A stretch of 64,000 nt of DNA from Chrysophaeum taylorii (Eukaryota > Sar > Pelagophyceae > Pelagomonadales > Pelagomonadaceae): assembly GCA_029834535.1 (NCBI GenBank), contig JAQMWT010000164.1, positions 1-64,000 on the forward strand, written 5' to 3'. Numbering within the stretch: position 1 is the first letter of the stretch; each line of letters begins with the position of its first letter. The notes beneath the pieces are model-generated. The model had not been told where the DNA came from. It saw only the letters and a list, made by a program, of their open reading frames with translations, and made no database searches. Below, piece by piece: positions 48,632 to 57,813 of this stretch. Made by a program: the position numbers and the translations under genes.

Positions 48632-51600
48632 ATGGAGCAGCAGCGGTCGACGAGCATGCGGAGCGTTGTGGTGGAGGAGGAGGTGCGCGGGGGGTACACG
48701 TTGTCGAAGGCGGGTCTATCGGACATGGTGAAGGACCAGCAGAAGGGATACTTGGAGGCGTTTGGAGGGGTGGAGGGCCTGGCGGTGGCCCTCGAGACGG
48801 ACGCGTGTCGCGGGTTGTCGAGCGATCCCGAAAATTTGGCGCGACGGAGGTTTCAGTTCGGGAGGAACTACATCGAGCCGCCGCGGATGAAGTCGTACGG
48901 GGAGCTTCTGCTGGAGGGTCTGGAAGACAACACGATTCGGGCGCTCATCGGATGCGCGGCGATATCTCTGGGGCTCGAGCTCAGCTTTGGGCACGACAAG
49001 CGGACGGGGTGGATCGAGGGGACGGTGATATTGCTGACCGTGATTGTGGTGTTGAACATCGGGGCGTCGATCGACTACTCCAAGGCGCGGGAGTTTCGTC
49101 GGCAACAACTGGAGCTGGAAAGCGGCGAGCTGGCGAACGCGGTGCGCGACGGGTCGACGGCCAAGGTGTCACCCAAGGAGATCGTGGTGGGGGATGTGGT
49201 GCGGGTGGCCGTCGGGGATATCATCGTCGCCGACGGGGTGTTGTTGGAGGGCGCGGACGTGAAGATGGACGAGAGCGCGTTGACGGGGGAGGCGGCCCTC
49301 GTGTCCAAGGACCCGCGAAAAGATCCTTTTTTGATGAGCGGGACTTCGGTGATGAGCGGGTCTGGGAAACTGATGAGCGTCGCGGTCGGGATAAACAGCG
49401 TCCAGGGCCGGATCTTCGAGGCCGTGCACGGCGGGGGGGAGGGGCCAAACACCACGACCACGAACGACAACAATTTGATCGGGAAGCTGGACAGGCTCGC
49501 GATCCAGATCGGGAAGGCAGGGTTGTACGTCGCGACGATCGCTTTGTTTTACATGTTGTTGCACTGGACCGTGACGCACCGGTATCGGGTGTGGAAGATG
49601 ACGTACCTGAACGAGCTGTTGAAGTTTTTTATTGCCGCGGTGACGATTTTGGTCGTGGCCGTGCCCGAAGGGCTGCCGCTGGCCGTCGCGCTGTCGCTGG
49701 CTATCACGATGGGCCGGCTGATGCACGAGAACAACCGCGTGAAGCACATGGACGCGTGCGAGACGATGGGTTCGGCGACGACTATTTGCAGCGACAAGAC
49801 GGGGACGCTGACGCAGAACAAGATGACGGTGGTGCGTCTGTGGGCGGCGGGAAATCTGTCGTCGGGGGAAGCGGAGATCGCGGGAGAATTGGTCCGAAAG
49901 AGCGAGTTTGCTGAGGTCTGGGGGGCGTCGGTGGCCCTGAACTCGGCCCCGACCTCGAGAGTGTCGAAGACCCCCCAGGGCTCGTGGAAATACGAGGGAA
50001 ACGCGACGGAATGCGCCCTCCTCAAGCTCGCGCACCTCTCGGGGATCGACGTGGCTTCGCGGCGCTCGAAGACGCCGCCCGGGGCCTCGGGGTTGGACTG
50101 GGGGGTCAAGGCCTTTCCTTTTTCTTCCGAGCGCAAGAAGATGAGCTGGGTGGTAAAAAACGAAAATGGTGGGTTCCGGCTCTTCACGAAGGGCGCGCCG
50201 CACGTCGTAGAATGCAGCTCGGCCCTCGACTCGGAGGGCCGGGTCGTCCCGCTCGACGAGGCGGCCTACGCGGAGACCATCCAGAGCTTCCAGAAGCAGG
50301 CGATGCGGACGCTCGCGTTGGCCTACCGAGACTTCGCGCAACCTCCCGCGGGCGGCTGGGAGGCGCCGGGCGTGTCGTCGTCGATGTCGCTCGAGGCCGA
50401 GACCGGGTTAACGCTCGTGTGCGTCGTCGGAATCGAAGATCCACTCCGGCCGACGGTGCGCCGCGCGATCCACGCGTGCAACCGCGCGGGCGTCGACGTC
50501 CGGATGTGCACGGGAGACGCGCTGGAGACGGCCGTCGCGATCGCCGCGCAGTGCGGGATTCTTCGTCCGCGCGATTTCGAGAACGACGTCCCCAAACCGG
50601 CCTTCGCGATGACGGGGGCCGAGTTTGACGAGCGGGTTCACGTGCTGGACCGCGACGCGCCGCCCGTCATGCGCCGCGGCGTCCAGGGTGGAGTTGTCGG
50701 CGAGTTCCTCAAGCCGCCGTTCCGGCGAGCCGAAGACGGCGACCGGATCCTCGATCAGGAGGCGTTCGACGCGATCTGGCCAAAACTAAGGGTATTGGCG
50801 CGATGTCAACCCCAAGACAAGCTGACGCTCGTCAACGGTCTCCGCGCATCCCGCGTCTTCTCCGACGCTGCGTATTGCGAACGCCTGCGTGCGACGCACG
50901 GGATAACGATATTCCCCGACCACCAGGTCGTCGCGGTCACGGGAGACGGCACGAACGACGCGCCGGCCCTCAAGGCTGCCAACGTCGGGTTTGCGATGGG
51001 CATTGTGGGGACAGACATCGCCAAACAAGCGTGCGACATCATTCTTCTGGACGACAACTTCGAGTCGACGGTAGCCGCGGTGAAGTGGGGGAGAAACGTC
51101 TTCGATTCTATCTCTAAATTCTGTCAATTCCAGCTCACCGTCAACATCTCCGCCGTGTTCGCCGCCTGCGTCGGCGCCATCTGTTACCGCGCTTCGCCAC
51201 TCAGCGCCGTCCAGATGCTCTGGGTCAACATGATCATGGACTCCCTCGCCTCGGTCGCCCTCGCCACGGAACCGCCGACCGACGCCCTCCTCCAACGACC
51301 TCCCTACGGCAGGCAGAGACCCATCATCACCCGAATTATGTGGCACAACATGATCGGCCAGGCTACGTACCAGCTCGCCGTCGTCTGTCTCCTCCTCTTC
51401 GCGCCCCCGCCCTTTCTCCGCCTCGACGAGAAGATCGTCCCCTTCCGATATACGGATCATCAGCACGAATTGATCGACAGAGGCAACCAGCACTTCACCG
51501 TCGTCTTCAACGCCTTCGTTCTCATGCAGTTATTCAACGAGCTCAACTCGCGCCGTCTCCAGAGCGTCGACCGCCTCAAGTCGTACTGGTCGGAATGGAA

Positions 51601-51928
51601 CGTCTTCGAAGGCATACACAAAAATCCGTTATTCGGCGCCGTCGTTATCTCCACCTTTGCCCTCCAAATCATCCTCGTCCAGACGGCCGGCCGCTTCTTC
51701 ACCGTCAGTCCTCTTTCCGCGTCCCAGTGGCTCTTCTGCGCATGCTTCGGTCTCGCGTCGCTCGCCGTCCAGTTCGTCATAAACGCTATCCTCGTCCTGT
51801 CCTCGGACAAAAGGCAATCGCCAACCTCCGCGAGCACGATCGAGCTCGTCCCGCTCACCGCCGCCGAGGCCGCCGAAGAAAAGTCCTCCGCCTCCGCTAC
51901 TATTACTTCTTCTTCCATGCTGCCGTGA
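48632..51928 (+). CDS. P-type IIB Ca2+-transporting ATPase (PMCA/ACA type)
   Basis: 1098 residues from ATG 48632 (MEQQRST). Exports Ca2+ across the plasma membrane or into an organelle at the cost of ATP. Visible marks: the actuator loop ESALTGEAAL; PEGLPLAVALSLA in the fourth membrane span (Ca2+ site); phosphorylation motif CSDKTGTLTQNKMTV with Asp388; nucleotide-site KGAPHVVE; hinge TGDGTNDAPALKAANVGFAM; and GIVGTDIAKQACDIILLDDN and WVNMIMDSLASVALATEPP in the sixth span. Ten membrane spans can be placed. NNRVKHMDACETMGSATTIC is typical of IIB rather than IIA (SERCA) pumps. The C-terminal tail is short (about 45 residues, Ser/Ala/Glu-rich) and shows no clear calmodulin-binding helix. Autoinhibition, if present, must use the N-terminus (residues about 15-35, YTLSKAGLSDMV) as in plant ACA pumps; that is inference. 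One uninterrupted exon. Confidence 0.95.
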   Translation: MEQQRSTSMRSVVVEEEVRGGYTLSKAGLSDMVKDQQKGYLEAFGGVEGLAVALETDACRGLSSDPENLARRRFQFGRNYIEPPRMKSYGELLLEGLEDNTIRALIGCAAISLGLELSFGHDKRTGWIEGTVILLTVIVVLNIGASIDYSKAREFRRQQLELESGELANAVRDGSTAKVSPKEIVVGDVVRVAVGDIIVADGVLLEGADVKMDESALTGEAALVSKDPRKDPFLMSGTSVMSGSGKLMSVAVGINSVQGRIFEAVHGGGEGPNTTTTNDNNLIGKLDRLAIQIGKAGLYVATIALFYMLLHWTVTHRYRVWKMTYLNELLKFFIAAVTILVVAVPEGLPLAVALSLAITMGRLMHENNRVKHMDACETMGSATTICSDKTGTLTQNKMTVVRLWAAGNLSSGEAEIAGELVRKSEFAEVWGASVALNSAPTSRVSKTPQGSWKYEGNATECALLKLAHLSGIDVASRRSKTPPGASGLDWGVKAFPFSSERKKMSWVVKNENGGFRLFTKGAPHVVECSSALDSEGRVVPLDEAAYAETIQSFQKQAMRTLALAYRDFAQPPAGGWEAPGVSSSMSLEAETGLTLVCVVGIEDPLRPTVRRAIHACNRAGVDVRMCTGDALETAVAIAAQCGILRPRDFENDVPKPAFAMTGAEFDERVHVLDRDAPPVMRRGVQGGVVGEFLKPPFRRAEDGDRILDQEAFDAIWPKLRVLARCQPQDKLTLVNGLRASRVFSDAAYCERLRATHGITIFPDHQVVAVTGDGTNDAPALKAANVGFAMGIVGTDIAKQACDIILLDDNFESTVAAVKWGRNVFDSISKFCQFQLTVNISAVFAACVGAICYRASPLSAVQMLWVNMIMDSLASVALATEPPTDALLQRPPYGRQRPIITRIMWHNMIGQATYQLAVVCLLLFAPPPFLRLDEKIVPFRYTDHQHELIDRGNQHFTVVFNAFVLMQLFNELNSRRLQSVDRLKSYWSEWNVFEGIHKNPLFGAVVISTFALQIILVQTAGRFFTVSPLSASQWLFCACFGLASLAVQFVINAILVLSSDKRQSPTSASTIELVPLTAAEAAEEKSSASATITSSSMLP

Positions 51929-52489
51929 GTCCTGCCCTTTCCCTTTTGCAGCGCACCTCTTCCCCGACACAGCGCGTTGCAACCTAACCGCACCGCCTCG
52001 CCGATGCACGATCGAGAAGACGCCCGCCTCGTCGTCCTCGAAATACCCGACGACCACTGATAACAACAACTCGATTCCATTGCATTGCATTCGAGAGATG
52101 CAGGCTGGTGGCGGCGCTCGATTCGATTTGATCTGATTATCGAAGAGAAGTAGTGCCCACTCTTTCACAAACGCCGCCCTCCTCGATTTCTTCGTTTCGT
52201 CCTTCCTCCTGTGGCGAGCAGACTCACCACTACAGTAAAAAAACAACTCTGTGATGTTTCTTTCTTTGTTGTTGCACTCGCTTCTCTGCGGGGGCCTACG
52301 TCCTTCCCGGACACTTCTCATGAGAATAAGGGGTCTCAGGAGTAGTAATTATCCTCCTATTTACCTAGCATCGGCCCCGACGAGCATGAGGTCGGTCGGT
52401 CGGTCGCATCAAAAATCGTCGTCGTCAAAATTATTCGCAACGGATTTTTCGTAGGACTTCTTCTTCTTCGGGGACGACGGACCGACCCT
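51929..52489. other. Intergenic region
   Basis: No domain-bearing ORF. Contains CATTGCATTGCATTCG (about 52077), GGTCGGTCGGTCG (about 52391) and a CTTCTTCTTCTTC run just before the next start. It carries the end of one gene and the promoter of the next, both on the plus strand. Confidence 0.45.
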
Positions 52490-55400
52490 ATGCTGTTGTG
52501 GTTGTTGTCACTCCTTCCACCCAGCGCCGCGCTGTGCGTCGACAAGAGCGAAAATGCGAGCGAGAGACTCGCGGGGGCCCGCATCATCGAGACGGCCCAC
52601 TTTGCACTCGGGCCCACGCGGCGCCAGGAGGTTGACCACGACTACGTGACCCTCGATGCCATCGCAAAGAGCATGATTGGCGGCAGCCTCCTCCAAGTAA
52701 TCTCGAATCCCGAGGTCCCGACGACAGCGGAAACGTCGCTCGTGTTCCGTGTCGCAGGAGCCGAGGTCTCGCGTGCCTCGGACGTCCTGGCGTGCCGAGG
52801 GCGCGGAAACGACAGACTCGAGAGAGCAGAAGTGGCGCGGGCCATTCGCGCGGGCGACTGCCAGCTCAAAAAGAGACTGGTACCGGCCGACGTGGCTTCT
52901 CGGGGCTGGTTGTGCCTACCGTCGGTCGACCGGCCGGCGCGCCGCAACGGCGGAACGCTCAACTTGATGGTAGGCTTGGTCTCGGCCAACGCGAGCAATA
53001 CGGTGCGCGTCGTGACGAAGCCACACTTTCGGAGCGGGTCCTGCGCCGCCGCGTACGCCTCCCTGCCAATGCGGGGGTGGGGCCTCGAGCAGCCCCACTC
53101 CCTTGCGTGTTCGCAGCCCTGTGCCGACGACGACGGGGCTGCTGCTGCTGCTGCTGCTGCTGCGAAGGAGACGACGTTCGACGTCGTCGTCGCGGCGTTC
53201 TCGCGAGCCGTCGCGCCGATGGTGGCGGGTATATTCGGGGCGCTGCCGCGGCGTCGCCGGCGGCGGTTGTGGTACTACAGCAAGGGCAAGAGCGTCCCCA
53301 AGAGCGTCCCCTGCGGCGGCGATCTGGAGGCTCTCCGAGCGCTCGTCGACGGACGGACGAGCGTGGCTATAGAAACGGGTCTCCCAAACGTCGGAGGCTG
53401 CGACCACACGTACCTGCTTCACATCGTGCGCCACTACGAGGATCTAGGGGATACGACTTTGTTCTTGAAGGACACGACGCTCGCACATCAGCACCTGGGG
53501 TCGATGGTGAACGTACTCGCGTTTTCGTCGCGGGAGTCGCGGCCCTCAAACTGGCTCGCGTGGTGCGCGCGGCGCGCGAGGGCGAGCTCGGCGGCCTTCG
53601 AGCTTCCCTTCTACACCTCCGAGCTGTGCTGGCGCTTCGGGATGAGGACATGCGGGGGTTCCAGAAGCTCCTCCTATCAGCACGCTCGCGTCCGGCCGCT
53701 CGGGCGCTGGCTCGAAGACCACGGGATACTGTCTAATGCGACGCTCTGGACGTGCCGGGGCGGTGCGTTTGCAGCGAGCGCGGCCGGCATCGCTTTGACC
53801 CCCCGCGCTCGGTACGAGGCGATGCTCGCCGAGCTCGAGGACGACTCAAACAACACGAGCAGCAGCGACAGCATCTCGAAGAAGAAGAAGAAGGAGAAGG
53901 AGAAGAAGAACAACAACAACAACAACAACAACGTCGAGGCGGGCCACTTTGTCGAGCGGGCGTGGTTCTCGGGACTATTTGGCGCCGGGAGATCTTGGAC
54001 GCGCACGGAGCGCACCAAGGTGGTCGTGTACTCGGGGGTGTTTATTGGTGGCACCAACGGTACCGACGCCAAGTGGCTCCGGGACACGCTGCAGCGGCCC
54101 CCTTCTCGGCGGGCGCGGGGGTCTTCTTTCCTTCCCGAGTTCGTGTTTCTGTCGGATAGTCCTATCGCGCGTCGCGTCGCCGCGCGCAAAGGGTGGACGG
54201 CGAGGCGGTCGAATGGCGACGACACAACGCTAAGGACGGCGCCGCACCGTCTCGCGGCGCTCGGCGCGTACGACGTGTCGGTCTTCGTCGAAATCGGGCT
54301 CCGAGTGGACCTCGAGGCGATCGCCCTGGCGATCGCGGAGGATATGGTCGCGAGCTCGGTTGCGGTTTCGGCGCGACGCGTGTGCTGCGGACCGCGGGAA
54401 AACCACCCGGTCGGGCTCGTGCGCGCGGCGCTGCTGCGGCGGCCCCGGCAGGCCAATGCCCTCCTACCCACGCTCCGCGCCTACGCCCGCGACCGGCTCC
54501 TCCGGCACGGCAGCTGGGAGGAGGCTGAAGGCATCGCGTCGACGTCGTGCGTTGCGCGTCGTCGCACCGACGCGGCCGCGTTGTTCTCCGAGGCGTGGCT
54601 CGCCGAAACCAGGGCTTCGGGGGGCGCCGACGCGCTGGCGCTCCACGTCCTGCGCAGCTCATCATCAAACCATTTTATTACTTTGACGTCGTCGCCCCTA
54701 GTCGCAGCCGCGCCGCTGCGGGCATTGCCGGCGCGCGAGTCGCCCGTGGTGCCTGCAGAGCGCGCGATAATACGAACGTGGGTCTTCGTCGCGACGGGAA
54801 ACTGCTCGGAACGGTGGGCGCGGCTCGCGCGGCGCGCCGTCCTGAGCGCCGAAAAGTACACGACCCTCGCGCGGCTGTGTATATTCTGGGGTACGCCAGA
54901 GGACCCGCTCGCGCGTTGGCTCGAGAAGCGTTCGCGAATCGTGTACCACGCCCGACCCGCGTGGACCCGATTCGTCGAAGAGGCCGTCTCGCTGCGCGGA
55001 ACCCAAAACGCCCGTCTCCACTCGCCTCTTTACGCTGCCTCCGAGAGCCTCGTCGCGACGTTTCTAAGGATCGACGTCGCGCTGATGGTGAATCCGGCGG
55101 TTTCCGGCGACCTCGTCCTCTACTCGGATACGGACGTACTTTTTCGCCGCGACGTCACCCTCGAAGATTTTGGCGGCGTCGTGCCCGAGTACTTTACGAT
55201 GGGGGCCGAGTCCGACCCGGAGGACACCGTCAGCGGGAACGCGGGGGTGATGCTCTTGAACTTGGGGGGCTTGAGGGCCACCTACGACGATTTCGTTGAC
55301 TTTGCGTTTAGCCGGGACAACGTCGACGCCGGCCTCTTTTACGGGGACGCGGGTCCCGGGGACCAGGGTGCCTTCCGTGCCTTTTACCGAGGCCGCTTCA

Positions 55401-55564
55401 CCGTCGTCCCTTGGCCCGCCTTCAACTGGAAGGCATACTGGCCGCCGCCGCCGCCGCCACAAAATGGAAACGACGTCGCCATAGTCCACTTCCACGGCCC
55501 CGACAAAGCCCGGGGACTACTACCACCACCACCACCGAGAAAAATCAAGCATCGTCGCAAGTAG
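52490..55564 (+). CDS. Three-domain secretory-pathway glycosyltransferase-like protein
   Basis: 1024 residues from ATG 52490, with signal peptide MLLWLLSLLPPSAALC. Region 1 (about residues 229-490) resembles DUF3431: WYYSKGKS, LPNVGGCDHTYLLHIVRHYE, TTLFLKD, then a Cys-aromatic end ERAWFSGLFG. Region 2 (about 511-690) resembles DUF616/TOD1-type transferases: VVVYSGVFIGGTNGTD, FVFLSDS, GWTARR, DVSVFVEIGLRVD. Region 3 (about 763-1010) is GT8-like: YSDTDVLF (DxD metal site, about residue 880), SGNAGVMLLNLGG, GPGDQGAFRAFY, NWKAYW, IVHFHGPDKA. All would face the Golgi/ER lumen and transfer sugars to glycans or cell-wall polymers; substrates are unknown. A low-complexity linker of Lys/Glu then Asn repeats sits at 53878-53935 between regions 1 and 2, and an Ala run at about 53140. 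Proline runs near the C-terminus. No break. Confidence 0.75.
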   Translation: MLLWLLSLLPPSAALCVDKSENASERLAGARIIETAHFALGPTRRQEVDHDYVTLDAIAKSMIGGSLLQVISNPEVPTTAETSLVFRVAGAEVSRASDVLACRGRGNDRLERAEVARAIRAGDCQLKKRLVPADVASRGWLCLPSVDRPARRNGGTLNLMVGLVSANASNTVRVVTKPHFRSGSCAAAYASLPMRGWGLEQPHSLACSQPCADDDGAAAAAAAAAKETTFDVVVAAFSRAVAPMVAGIFGALPRRRRRRLWYYSKGKSVPKSVPCGGDLEALRALVDGRTSVAIETGLPNVGGCDHTYLLHIVRHYEDLGDTTLFLKDTTLAHQHLGSMVNVLAFSSRESRPSNWLAWCARRARASSAAFELPFYTSELCWRFGMRTCGGSRSSSYQHARVRPLGRWLEDHGILSNATLWTCRGGAFAASAAGIALTPRARYEAMLAELEDDSNNTSSSDSISKKKKKEKEKKNNNNNNNNVEAGHFVERAWFSGLFGAGRSWTRTERTKVVVYSGVFIGGTNGTDAKWLRDTLQRPPSRRARGSSFLPEFVFLSDSPIARRVAARKGWTARRSNGDDTTLRTAPHRLAALGAYDVSVFVEIGLRVDLEAIALAIAEDMVASSVAVSARRVCCGPRENHPVGLVRAALLRRPRQANALLPTLRAYARDRLLRHGSWEEAEGIASTSCVARRRTDAAALFSEAWLAETRASGGADALALHVLRSSSSNHFITLTSSPLVAAAPLRALPARESPVVPAERAIIRTWVFVATGNCSERWARLARRAVLSAEKYTTLARLCIFWGTPEDPLARWLEKRSRIVYHARPAWTRFVEEAVSLRGTQNARLHSPLYAASESLVATFLRIDVALMVNPAVSGDLVLYSDTDVLFRRDVTLEDFGGVVPEYFTMGAESDPEDTVSGNAGVMLLNLGGLRATYDDFVDFAFSRDNVDAGLFYGDAGPGDQGAFRAFYRGRFTVVPWPAFNWKAYWPPPPPPQNGNDVAIVHFHGPDKARGLLPPPPPRKIKHRRK

Positions 55565-55620
55565 TCTCCTCGTGGGGCCGTGCGGCGCGTGCGACCACTG
55601 GCTCGCCGATTATAACGCTC

Positions 55621-57813
55621 CTACTCTGACGTAAAAGCGCGAGCGCGCGGCTTTTTGTTGGTGGTGTGGGAGGATTCGAGGGCAAGGGCCTTGCGCTTGG
55701 CGACGGCGATCGCATCCTCCGGGAAGCCCGCGAGCTTGGCGACCTGGATCCCGAAAGATTCCGAGCACGGTCCGGGCCTGACGTCGTACAAAAAAGTAAT
55801 ATCGCCGTCGTTTTCGGCCGTCGCCGCGACGTGCAGGTTCGCGACGTTAGGGTTGTGTTCCGAGAGGTCCGTGAGCTCGTGGAAGTGCGTGGCAAACAAG
55901 GCGACGCAGCCCCGACCCGCGAGGTAGTCGGCGATGGCCCACGCGAGCCCAAAGCCGTCGTAGGTCGAAGTGCCGCGGCCGAGCTCGTCGACGACGACGA
56001 GCGAATTTTTCGTCGCCGTATCTAGAATGGTCGCGGCGTCTAACATCTCGGCCATAAAAGTCGAAACCCCGCGGTGCAAGTTGTCTCCCGCGCCCACGCG
56101 CGCGAGGACGGCATCGAAGATACGGAGGTCGGCGCTCTCCGCGGGCACGAAGCTCCCGATTTGCGCCACGACCGCGATCGCCGCGATCGCTCGAATATAC
56201 GTCGACTTGCCTCCCATGTTCGGTCCGGTGACGATTGTTAGGGTGTGGTTGGAGAAATCGTAGTCGTTCGCAATGAAGCTCTCAACTTTGGTTTCGACGC
56301 ACGGGTGCCGCGCCCGGGAGAGCCTACAACACCCCCCGAACCGCGGTCGACAGTAGGGGCCTCCCGTCCCGAAGACGGCTGCCTGAGCCAGGCTCTGCTC
56401 GACGTCGAGGACCGCAACAACCCGGGCCACCGTCTCCAGGACCGGCGCGTAGGTCGCGGCGGTCGCCATCAGCTCCTCGGTCAGGGCTTTCGAGTCTTTC
56501 GCGTACTCTTGTTTGGCGCGCCGGTAGGCGTCCGTCGCTTTGGTCAGCGTCTCCGAGGTCAAGTAGACGCCGTTCTTGAGGTACGACAAAACACAAAACT
56601 CCTGAGCTTTCGAGAGTATCGTCTTTTCGTCGACGGGCTTGGGGCTCCGGAACACGAAACCCCGCTGGGTATCCTTTTCCAACTTGAGCTGCCACTTGGT
56701 CTTATCGTCGGGAAGCTGCTTGCGCAGCACGTTCGACGCCCAACTTTGGGCCGCGTCGAAATGGGCTTCGTCCACCGCGTCCCTCGCCTCGCGCATCGCG
56801 TTCGCCGACTCCTGGAGACTCGGGTCGATTTTGGCGTTGAGGAATATTTCCGGCAAAAACGACAGGTCGAGGGTCGCGACCGCCATCGCGTCGAGCCGTT
56901 CCAGCTCGGACGCGGGCTTCCTCAGCTCCTCGGCGTGCGCCGTCAGTCCGGGCAACACCTTCGAGGCGAACTGGTGAATCTTGTGGAGGTCCACCAAGGT
57001 CGCCGCCTTCTTCCGGAGCTTGGTCGCGTACTTGGCAACATCGGGCACGCCGTGGAGCTTCTCCCTGATCTCCTCGCGCTCGTCGGCCGCCTCGACCAAC
57101 GCCTCCACCCGATCCAATCTCTCCTCGATCTTCTTCGCGTCTACCAAAGGGCTCCGGAGCCGCCGTTCTAGCTCGCGGTGACCCATTGCGGTCTTCGTGT
57201 GGTCCAATACCCCCAGAATCGACGTCTCGTCGCCGTCGTCGAAGACGTTCGCGGCGCGCGCGGCCGCCGAGTCCAATCGCATCGCGTCGTCCGATCGACC
57301 CGCGACTAACTCGTATACAACATCCTCCTCCGCCTCGTCGTCGTCGTCGTCTAACAAAAGCCCCGCGGCCTCCAATGCGCACCCGACGCCCGTCACGGCG
57401 GCGTCGCTCTCGACGAGCCGATGGTCGAAGACCCCGCCCATCAGCCGCTCCAACGCCGCCTCGACCGCGCTTCTTCTCCGCGCCGCGCCCTTCGGCAGCT
57501 CCGACGCCTCGCACGACGTCTCGTGGCCCTCCATCATCTCTTCGAACTTGGGGTTCCCGCTCCACCGGATTCTCTGGGGACCGAACCGCACCACCAGCCG
57601 ATCCACGCGAAGCATGCTGCTCGTCTCGTCCTCCAATTCGTACACCACGATCTCCACGCGCTTCCGCATCACCACCTCGCCTTCCACCATCTCCTCGACG
57701 GTCTCGCCCGACCCCACCCGCACCACGCTCGATCGACCTTTCCCGACACACACCCCGCACACAACATCGTCCGACGCGGCCTCCGTCCTTCTCGTCGTTT
57801 TTCTTGCTGCCAT
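55621..57813 (-). CDS. MSH2: DNA mismatch repair ATPase MSH2, N-terminal domain absent
   Basis: 730 residues from ATG 57813; an in-frame TAA lies about 30 nt upstream. Recognises mismatches in the nucleus as a heterodimer with MSH6 or MSH3. The C-terminal ATPase is intact: Walker A TGPNMGGKSTYIRAIA (about residue 527), GDNLHRGVSTFMAEMLDAA, Walker B VVVDELGRGTSTYDGFGLAWAI (about residue 610) and FATHFHEL. The FGIQVAKLAGFP helix-turn-helix follows. The lever/clamp part is also recognisable (SILGVLDHTKTAMGHRELERRLRSPL). Typical MSH2 has about 930 residues; the missing 200 correspond to domain I (mismatch-contacting) and part of the connector. Either an upstream exon is separated by an intron or this lineage has a shortened protein. 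Assignment to MSH2 rather than MSH4/5 rests on the GVSTFMAEMLDAATIL and DELGRGTSTYDGFGLAWAI blocks. Confidence 0.92.
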   Translation of the reverse strand: MAARKTTRRTEAASDDVVCGVCVGKGRSSVVRVGSGETVEEMVEGEVVMRKRVEIVVYELEDETSSMLRVDRLVVRFGPQRIRWSGNPKFEEMMEGHETSCEASELPKGAARRRSAVEAALERLMGGVFDHRLVESDAAVTGVGCALEAAGLLLDDDDDEAEEDVVYELVAGRSDDAMRLDSAAARAANVFDDGDETSILGVLDHTKTAMGHRELERRLRSPLVDAKKIEERLDRVEALVEAADEREEIREKLHGVPDVAKYATKLRKKAATLVDLHKIHQFASKVLPGLTAHAEELRKPASELERLDAMAVATLDLSFLPEIFLNAKIDPSLQESANAMREARDAVDEAHFDAAQSWASNVLRKQLPDDKTKWQLKLEKDTQRGFVFRSPKPVDEKTILSKAQEFCVLSYLKNGVYLTSETLTKATDAYRRAKQEYAKDSKALTEELMATAATYAPVLETVARVVAVLDVEQSLAQAAVFGTGGPYCRPRFGGCCRLSRARHPCVETKVESFIANDYDFSNHTLTIVTGPNMGGKSTYIRAIAAIAVVAQIGSFVPAESADLRIFDAVLARVGAGDNLHRGVSTFMAEMLDAATILDTATKNSLVVVDELGRGTSTYDGFGLAWAIADYLAGRGCVALFATHFHELTDLSEHNPNVANLHVAATAENDGDITFLYDVRPGPCSESFGIQVAKLAGFPEDAIAVAKRKALALESSHTTNKKPRARAFTSE

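Noticed and set aside
49169-50341. Long antisense frames within the Ca2+ pump gene
   Set aside because: Shadows of a strongly conserved P-type ATPase frame.
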